DNA from: Rhizophagus clarus
Taxonomy: Eukaryota; Glomeromycota; Glomeromycetes; Glomerales; Glomeraceae
NCBI GenBank assembly: GCA_015698045.1
Contig: BLAL01000030.1
Coordinates: 806,001-870,000 of the forward strand
Length of the DNA stretch: 64,000 bases
Direction of reading: 5' to 3'
A model generated the notes under the pieces. That model made no database searches, was not told the DNA's origin, and saw nothing but the letters and a program-made list of their open reading frames with translations. Position 1 is the stretch's first letter. Each line of letters starts with the position of its first letter. Positions 56,884 through 64,000 of the stretch are shown here, in pieces. The translations under genes and the position numbers were made by a program.

Positions 56884-58290
56884 TATCATCTAAAGTATTT
56901 AAAATATTACAAGTTTTAAAAGAATTGATAATGATTTTGTTAAGAATTTTATTCTAAAAACATTTCACTTATCCATATATATTATTAAATTTAATTCATT
57001 AAAGATTACTTTTGGTTGTTTAATTAGCATTATTAGCAGCTATCTATTAATGCTATTTCTCATATAAATTGGCTTTAAACAATTTATTTATCATGACATC
57101 AAGTGGCTAATATAAATTTATTAGATCTTCCAGTATAATGACTAAATTAAATTTATAATCATAGAACTTTTTTTTTACAGATTTTTCAAGTAATTTTAAA
57201 AAAAATCATAAATTATTAACTTTGGAATCTTATCTCTAGTTCTACTATTAACCTCGTTACTTAAATAATTAATATGCTAGTTTATCAATATACTATTTAT
57301 CTTATTTTTCTCTTAAAATTAGACAATTACTCCAAAAAATATTTTATCATTTTTTGATAATCACCTTTTCTTAAAAATACAGATTGAAAAAAGCTTAGTT
57401 TCATTTGTAAAAAGAATAAAATTAAAAAAATGTAATCAAAAATCAAAAATATTTAAATATTATCAAAATCAAAATATTCTAAAAATTGATTAATTGAATA
57501 TTAAAAAAAATAAATAAATAAAAAAATCAAACTGGATGGATGTTCAAATTGGCATTTTACTAGAAGTACTATATATAAAATAGAAGTGATTATAGTCTAG
57601 TCTTATCTTATCTAATAAATACATGTACATTTTTAATATCATAAAAAAAAAAATAAAAATAAAAATAAAAAAATCAAAATTTCAGAAATTCATAAATTAT
57701 AAACCTATATATGAAGTTGAAATTAAAATCCAAAAGTTAAAATATTTCAACTTAAGAAGATTAAAATTAAAATTAAAGTCAAAATAGTTAAAATTATATC
57801 ATAGTTATATCATATCGGCAGATTTATTTCATCATCCAAATATATTAAATTTTGTTATACAATGTATTATAAAAGTTAAAGATATGCAATATAATAATCC
57901 AAAAAAAGTACGTACAATTTTAAAAAATGCAATTTAGGACGATTTTAATTTTGGCCAGAATTAACATAATTTTGGCTAGATTTAATATAATTTTGGTTAG
58001 ATTTAACATAATTTTGGCTAGATTTAATATACCGTAACTGGTAATATAATAGTAATGATATTTAGTCAAACAAAAAAGAAAAAAACTTTAACGTTACAAT
58101 CTATAAAATTTATAATTACAAAGACAATTTCACATTTAATAATTTGTTGAATAATAATTAATATCACTATAAAAGAAAATTGTATGAAAGAAATTATATT
58201 TTAATCAAAAGAAAAAAAATTACACCACAATGTATATATGATTTTATAAAAAAATTGAACTACAATTGCACAATTTTAACTGTAATATTA
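56884..58290. other. AT-rich spacer with a 22-bp repeat
   Basis: No gene. From 57950 to 58035 four copies of a unit around ATTTTGGCTAGATTTAATAT follow one another; 57636-57672 is an AAATAAA microsatellite. Confidence 0.5.
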
Positions 58291-58329
58291 ATGCTATAGT
58301 TCTGTACTAATTGCAAATACACTGCAATA

Positions 58330-58930
58330 TATAAGAATGGAAAATACAGTAAGAAAGGATGACAGAAGAATAAGGAAAGAAGAGATAAATGAAAAGGGAT
58401 GAAGGGAAGCAAAGATAATCAAAGAGAAATGAAGAAGGAACAAAAAAGATAAAGGATAGTGAAAAGGAATGAATAAAACAAAAAAAGAATAAAAATGAAT
58501 GAGAAAACAAAAGGGAAATGAAAAGGAATAAAGAGAATGAAAAAAAATAAAAGAAACAAAGATGAAATTAAAAGGAATGAAAGAAACAAATAGCGAATGA
58601 AAAAAAAACAGGGGGAATAAAAGAGAATGAAAGGAAGCAAAGGAGGAATGAAAATCAATAAAGAAAATGAAAAAAAAGCAACAAAAGAAGCCAAAGAGTA
58701 ATGAGAGAAATAAAAAAAGCAATGAAAGAAACCAAAAATCAATGAAAGAAACCAAAAAGGCAATGAAAGAAACAATGACAAAAGGAACAAAAGATCAATG
58801 AAAGGAATAACAAAGGGAATCACAAAAGATCAATGAAAGAACCATGGAAAGAAATGAAAAAAACAATGAAAAAAAGAAACAAAGAAACCATGAAAATAAG
58901 AGAAATAAAAAAATGAAAGAAAAGCCAGAA
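58330..58930. repeat. 600-bp polypurine tract (GAAAGGAATGAA type)
   Basis: The plus strand is almost only A/G with scattered T/C; the degenerate 15-20-bp unit resembles GAATGAAAGAAACAAAG. Three Phe/Ser/Leu-rich minus-strand frames over it are compositional artefacts. Confidence 0.85.
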
Positions 58931-58959
58931 CACCCACCCATAGAAAAAAGAAAAAGAAA

Positions 58960-59270
58960 ACGGTTAATATCATCTTAAAAGAAAAATAAAATAACAAGAG
59001 AAAGAGACGTAAAAGACTTACTTGAATTTTCACTCAAATGATACATATCTAAAAAAGACAGAAAGTTTAATAAAAGAACAAGGGAAAGAATGAAAAGAAA
59101 ACAAAAAAAAGAATTAAAACTCACCTTGAATTTCCACTGAAATGGAATTAAAAACAACCGCACCTAAAAAAAAGAACAAGTTAATAAGAGAAAAAGAAAA
59201 AAGAATAAAAGCAAAAAAAAAAAACTTACTTGTTACAGTACTTAATCCCAAAGCTAAAGGTGACGCCGTT
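58960..59270 (-). repeat. Mini-exon-like array D
   Basis: Three cassettes on the minus strand: TTTTTTAG before ATATGTATCATTTGAGTG ending CAAGTAAGTC; TTTTTAG before GTGCGGTTGTTTTTAATTCC ending TTCAAGGTGAGTTTT; and a block ending GTAACAAGTAAGTTTTT. Blocks are 39-45 nt. It lies directly beside the polypurine tract. Confidence 0.55.
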
Positions 59271-59274
59271 AATT

Positions 59275-59450
59275 AAAGAATTAAAAAAAATGATTTTTTT
59301 ATTTTAAAAAAAAATGTTAAAAAAAAGATGATTATTTTATTTTAAAAAAAAATAAAAAAAAAAAAATGATTATTTATTTTAAAAAAAAAATGTCAAAAAA
59401 AAAAAAAAGATTTTTTATTTTAAAAAAAAATGATAAAAAAAAAAGTAGCT
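59275..59450. repeat. A/T hairpin tandem repeat
   Basis: Four units of about 45 bp with self-complementary TTTTATTTTAAAAAAAAA runs separated by ATGATT or ATGTTAAAAA. Non-coding. Confidence 0.7.
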
Positions 59451-59884
59451 TAAGTCTGAACAAAACTACTAGCGTTAATTATCTATAACATAAAAGGTAA
59501 TATCGCTTACTATTTACGATAAGCTTATCTCATGAGTTGATATAAAAAAGGGATATATGCAGTTTTTGAACTGGTATAACCAGTATTATAATCTGATTAT
59601 TTAGGTAAACAAGTGGTAAACATATAAAAAAAAAAAAATATAGCGCCTCTAGGCTCTGGCAGTTTTTTCATCAGCGATAATGTTTATTTGTTTATTAGGT
59701 AATCTATTTTATTTATTTCTCTTCATTCACTTTTTAAAACTTTAATTTTAATTCTTTTATTTCAATTTTAATTGATCAAATAAAATTAAATAAAAAAAAA
59801 ATTCAATACTATAACGAATTATTCGGTATAAAGGCCTCACATGTAACTTGCTGATCTAATCAGATAATCCAAATATCCAATCTT
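59451..59884. other. Spacer, nothing recognised
   Basis: Somewhat mixed composition; no gene, repeat or RNA was seen. Confidence 0.35.
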
Positions 59885-61667
59885 GAAAAAAAAATTTTTT
59901 TTTTTTGTGATGTTACCAGATAAAAAGCACGACTGGATTATTGAAATTAAGGTAAGAGAGGGTTGGGGTGGTGTTTTTCAGTTTTTTTTTATTTAATTAA
60001 TTATTTTTTTTTTCTTTTTTGTAGTGTTGCCAGACAAAAAGCACGACCAGACTATTGAAATTAAGGTAAGGGAGGGTTGGAGTGGTGTTTTTCAGTTTTT
60101 TTTTTTATTTAATTAATTATTCTTTTTTTCTTTTTTCTTTTTTCTTTTTTGTAGTGTTGCCAGATGAAAAGCACGACCAAACTATTAGAATTAAGGTAAA
60201 GGAGGGTTAGGGTGGTGTTTTTCAGTTTTTTTTATTTAATTAATTAATTATTTTTTTTTTTTTTTTTGTAGTGTTGCCAGACGAAAAGCATGACCGGACT
60301 ATTAGAATTAAGGTAAGGGAGGGTTGGGGTGGTGTTTTTCAGTTTTTTTTTTTATTTAATTAATTATTCTTTTTTTCTTTTTTCTTTTTTGTAGTGTTGC
60401 CAGACGAAAAGCATGACCAGACTATTGGAATTAAGGTAAAGGAGGGTTAGAGTGGTGTTTTTCAGTTTTTTTTTATTTAATTAATTAATTATTTTTTTTT
60501 TTTTTTTGTAGTGTTGCCAGACGAAAAGCATGACCGGACTATTAGAATTAAGGTAAGGGAGGGTTGGGGTGGTGTTTTTCAGGTTTTTTTTTATTTAATT
60601 AATTATTTTTTTTTTTTTCTTTTTTGTAGTGTTGCCGGACAAAAAGCACGACTGGACTATTGGAATTAAGGTAAGGGAGGGTTGGGGTGGTGTTTTTCAG
60701 GTTTTTTTTTTATTTAATTAACTATTTTTTTTTTCTTTTTTCTTTTTTGTAGTGTTGCCGGATGAAAGACTTTTGGAATTAAGGACAATTAAGGTAAGGA
60801 AGTGTTAGGGAGATGCTTTTCGTTATTTTTTTTTATTTAATTAATTAATTATTATTATTATTTTTTTTTCTTTTTTGTAGTGTTGCCGGATGAAAAGCAC
60901 GACTGGACTTTTGGAATTAAGGTAAGGGAGGGTTGGGGTGATGTTTTTCGTTGTTTTTTTTTATTTAATTAATTAATTATTTTTTTTTTCTTTTCATAGT
61001 TTTGACGGATGAAAAGCACGACCAGACTTTTGGAATTAAGGTAAGGGAGGATTGGGGTGATGTTTTTCGTTGTTTTTTTTTATTTAATTAATTAATTATT
61101 TTTTTTTTTTATTTTCGTAGTTTCGCCAGACGAAAAGCACGACCAGACTATTGGAATTAAGGTAAGGGAGGGTTGGGGTGGTATTTTTTGGGTTTTTTTT
61201 TATTTAATTAACTATTTTTTTTTTTTTTCTTTTTTGTAGTGTTACTAGACGAAAAGACTTTTGGAATTAAGGACAATTAAGGTAAGGAAGTGTTAGGGAG
61301 ATGCTTTTCGTTATTTTTTTTTTATTTAATTAATTAATTATTATTATTATTTTTTCTTTTTTGTAGTGTTGCCAGATGAAAAGTACGACCAGACTTTTGG
61401 AATTAAGGTAAGGGAGGGTTGGGGTGATGTTTTTCGTTGTTTTTTTTTATTTAATTAATTAATTATTTTTTTTTTTTTCTTTTTTGTAGTTTCGCCAGAT
61501 GAAAAGCATGACTGGACTATTGGAATTAAGTAAGGTAAGGGAGGGTTGGGATGGTGTTTTTCGTTGGTTTTTTTATTTAATTAATTAATTAGTAATTTTT
61601 TTTTTCTTTTTTGTAGTGTTGCCAGACGAAAAGCACGACCGAACTTTTGGAATTAAGAACAATTGAG
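59885..61667 (+). repeat. Mini-exon-like tandem array A (15 units)
   Basis: Each unit has TATTTAATTAATTAATT, a T/C tract ending CTTTTTTGTAG, an exon-like block TGTTGCCAGACGAAAAGCAC...GGAATTAAG, then GTAAGGGAGGGTTGGGG and TGGTGTTTTTCAG. Blocks: 59911-59951, 60025-60065, 60155-60195, 60272-60312, 60395-60435, 60512-60552, 60630-60670, 60753-60793, 60881-60921, 61000-61040, 61121-61161, 61240-61281, 61367-61407, 61490-61530 and 61617-61667. All but the twelfth (42) and the last are 41 nt. The first lacks the AG acceptor (GTGA). Because 41 is not divisible by 3 and the block holds TAA in one frame, a fully spliced product would meet a stop by the second block; it is more likely non-coding RNA or a passive repeat. 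Confidence 0.8.
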
Positions 61668-62370
61668 GTCAAGAGTATATGATCAAGAAACTTACGGCAT
61701 TCACAAGGCTCTGTGATAACAATCATCTATCTAAAAGTCAAAGTTTTCGTACTGGTGGATTTAAATATTATGAGATTTCAATGTCGGTTAAGTGATTTTC
61801 CTAAGAGGAGCCTGCATGAGTTTTAAAATCATTATTAGTTTTAAAATCATCATCGGTAAATGATATAAAGGAAGATTCTTTGTCTCCATATTTTAAAAAC
61901 AAAATTTTTAAAATTAAAAATTAATAAAAGATAATGAAAATTTTGGTTATTTCTTTATTTTCAAAATTCTTTAAATATTATAGCAAATTCATATGAAACC
62001 TGGTTATTCTTACTGCCTTATTTAATTATTTTACATCATGAAAAAGCTTTTGAAGAATAAATAATACCATTAACAACTGCAAATAACTACTATTGTATTC
62101 ACAAAACTTTTATTTGCAACTGGTATAAAAAGTGATGGGTTCTTAAAATAGTTAATGGGTTATAAAAAGTCGTTATTACTTTAATTTTTAAGCACGAGTT
62201 GTAAAAAATTTTTTTATTTTCTGATTATTCTACATAAGATTGATAAGATGAATGTGTAACACAATCGTATTTTGCACTGTTTACTAATTTTTTATTAAAA
62301 ATTCTTAATTTAAGCTAATTCCAAGGATCGGTGCATATGTGATTTTTATAATTATAATTTAATACTAAAT
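61668..62370. other. Spacer, possible short coding fragment
   Basis: Directly after array A a plus-strand stretch (about 61672-61793) translates as EYMIKKLTAFTRLCDNNHLS and QSFRTGGFKYYEISMSVK before a stop; it looks protein-like but is unidentified. The rest is AT-rich without features. Confidence 0.3.
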
Positions 62371-62700
62371 TTTAAACATAAATAACTTTGTTAATATTGA
62401 TGTTACAGATATATAATATATATCATTAGAATTCTCTTAATAAGCTGAATTCAACTGCATAAAAATCATAAAAATCAGATTACTAGATGTGGAGATTATT
62501 AACTTTAAATTTTAATATTATTATTTATAACTATTTAATACCAAATTTTAAATGTGAATAACTTTGTTAATATTGATGCTATAAATATGCAACACATATT
62601 ATTAGAATCCTCTTGATAAGCTGAATCAAATCATAAAAGATTATAAAAATTGAATTACTAGATGTAGAAATCAGTAACTTTGAATTTAATATTATTGTTT
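62371..62700. repeat. About 180-bp repeat related to the 147/191-bp satellites
   Basis: Two diverged units share AATAACTTTGTTAATATTGA, ATTAGAAT(T/C)CTCTTGATAAGCTGAAT and ATTACTAGATGT with the 51.3-kb array (ATAACTTTATCAATATCGAT, CATTAGATTCGTCTTGATGA, CACTAGATCATG). Confidence 0.65.
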
Positions 62701-63640
62701 ATTATAAAAATTATATGATTATAATGTAATTTTACTTATTTTGACTTTTGAAGAAGCTTAAATCAAAATCATTTTAACCATTTCAACTATTTTAAAGGTT
62801 AAAATTAACCAATTTTAGTTTTATATATATATAAATCTAAACTTCTAAAATATTGTAACTATTAAAATTTAAAAATTATAACTACTTAAAAAACTTAATT
62901 ATGATATTTAAAAATTAAAATTATGAATTTATTTTTCATAAAATAAAAAAAGAGGATTGTCCTATCTGTAACATATATCAAAACTATTGTAAATCAGTTT
63001 TTATTATTACTAGTATTATAAATATAAACAGTTTTTTTCTTCTTTTGATTAATAGTGAATTATTTGCTATATTAAACTACACTAATGTTTTGTTCATATT
63101 GAAAATATTGTATAAATCAAAAGATTTTTTAGCTTGCAAGCAGATAATAAATTAATGAAATTTAGCCAAAAACTCTTTTGTATGATTTAGTAACTCCTAA
63201 AAAATTTTTATGTATTACCTTCAAAATAGTTTATGTTTTTATATAAAATAAAATATCCATTAAAATGATATTTTAAAATTCTTTGCTAAATCACTATATA
63301 AAATTATTATTTTAGATTCCTTTAAAATTTTTTGCATTTTAATTTATATTTTTTTTTTTTTTTTTTTTTTAGCGTTGATAATGCAGAAATCTTTATTGAA
63401 ACATTTTAATTTATAAAATTATATAAATAATAGCTAATCACTTATTTTTTTTGTTTAATAAGTCAAGTATATAGTTTTTCTTTAATTTTAGAATAAAAGG
63501 CTTTTTGATCTGAACCAATTCATTTACTGTTTTGGTTAATTTTAATGTCCCAATTTTTGTTTGCTATAATCTAATACCTTACTATACTTGAGTTAAGCTA
63601 GAAATGTCTTACAATTTTATTTTATTTATGTTTCTTAATT
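62701..63640. other. AT-rich spacer
   Basis: No gene. A T-run of over 20 bases lies at about 63350. Confidence 0.4.
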
Positions 63641-64000
63641 AGAGTTCTGAATGGGTAAGAATCAATTCAAATTACCTGTTGAGTTGACCTGAAATATTCA
63701 GGTTGGGTCTTCAAATTTAATACCCAGTATCAGGTTGGGTTATATGTTTGACCTGACCTGATTGATCTGTTAACCTGAAATCAATTTAATAAAAAAAAGT
63801 TCTGCAATGTTTTTTAATTAATCTAATGAAAAAATATTGTGAACTATTTTTTCAGCGTATATTTATTAATAAAAAAACATTTTGCAACATTTCTTTAATT
63901 AATTTTATGAAAAAACATTGTGAAATATTTTTTCAGTGTACTTTATTAATAAAAAAATATTTTACAACATTTTTTTTTAATTAGCTTTATGAAAAAATTT
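63641..64000. mobile_element. Hairpin-rich repeat element, third relative, cut by window end
   Basis: It begins AGAGTTCTGAATGGGT with repeated GACCTGA/CAGGTTGGGT words, then two to three units of AAAACATTTTGCAACATTTC and ACATTGTGAAATATTTTTTC. The organisation (edge followed by serial GTTGC/GCAAC hairpins) parallels 17795..18930 but the sequence is diverged. Confidence 0.5.

Noticed and set aside
58294..59163. Several minus-strand Phe/Ser/Leu frames
   Set aside because: They are the complement of a polypurine tract and of mini-exon array D; composition explains them.
59911..61667. Array A as a repeat-protein gene
   Set aside because: Joining 41-nt blocks rotates the frame and brings an in-frame TAA in the second block; the unspliced units also have stops in all frames.

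Overview
The window is strongly AT-rich eukaryotic DNA, crowded with transposons and with genes that carry short GT-AG introns. Intron size, branch-point-like TTAAC/CTAAC motifs, the FAR1/SWIM-type MULE, the LINE with RNase H, and dense low-complexity repeats together suggest a fungus. The best guess is an arbuscular mycorrhizal fungus (Glomeromycotina, Rhizophagus-like). That assignment is an inference from style and gene content, not from a database match.

Only two clearly intact genes are visible, side by side on the minus strand. One is a six-exon WD40 protein of the DCAF7/WDR68/AN11 family (10229..12234). The other is a single-exon rhodanese-like plus SAM-methyltransferase fusion (12942..14042). 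A small spliced tail-anchored-protein candidate lies at 45.0-45.4 kb with one nonsense codon. Everything else that codes is broken: a D5-like primase/helicase relic (3.2-5.3 kb), a two-exon acidic protein relic (6.4-7.5 kb), a Gln-rich relic (14.2-14.8 kb), a large minus-strand relic (37.7-39.9 kb) and a C2H2-type relic split by a MITE (43.2-44.0 kb).

Several mobile elements can be delimited to the base. A MULE (19022..24337) has about 1.2-kb terminal inverted repeats and a 9-bp target duplication. A 5'-truncated LINE (52161..55887) sits between 19-bp duplications. Three 157-bp mariner-type MITEs lie in TA sites, a Harbinger-type MITE lies in a TTA site, a 1,023-bp TA-site element carries a 191-bp satellite, and there are smaller palindromic MITEs.

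The most unusual content is a set of tandem arrays scattered over the window on both strands. Their repeat unit looks like a splicing cassette: a T-rich tract, a 3' splice site AG, a mini-exon of about 33-46 nt, then a GTAAG-type 5' splice site. The clearest array (59.9-61.7 kb) has 15 units, nearly all with a 41-nt mini-exon, and G-run-rich introns. Other arrays (1.9-2.7, 16.1-16.6, 26.4-28.6, 30.9-32.8, 34-37.5, 46.4-47.8, 49.6-51.0, 58.9-59.3 kb, and inside the MULE terminal repeats) use different exon sequences with the same layout. Whether they are spliced is not known from sequence alone.
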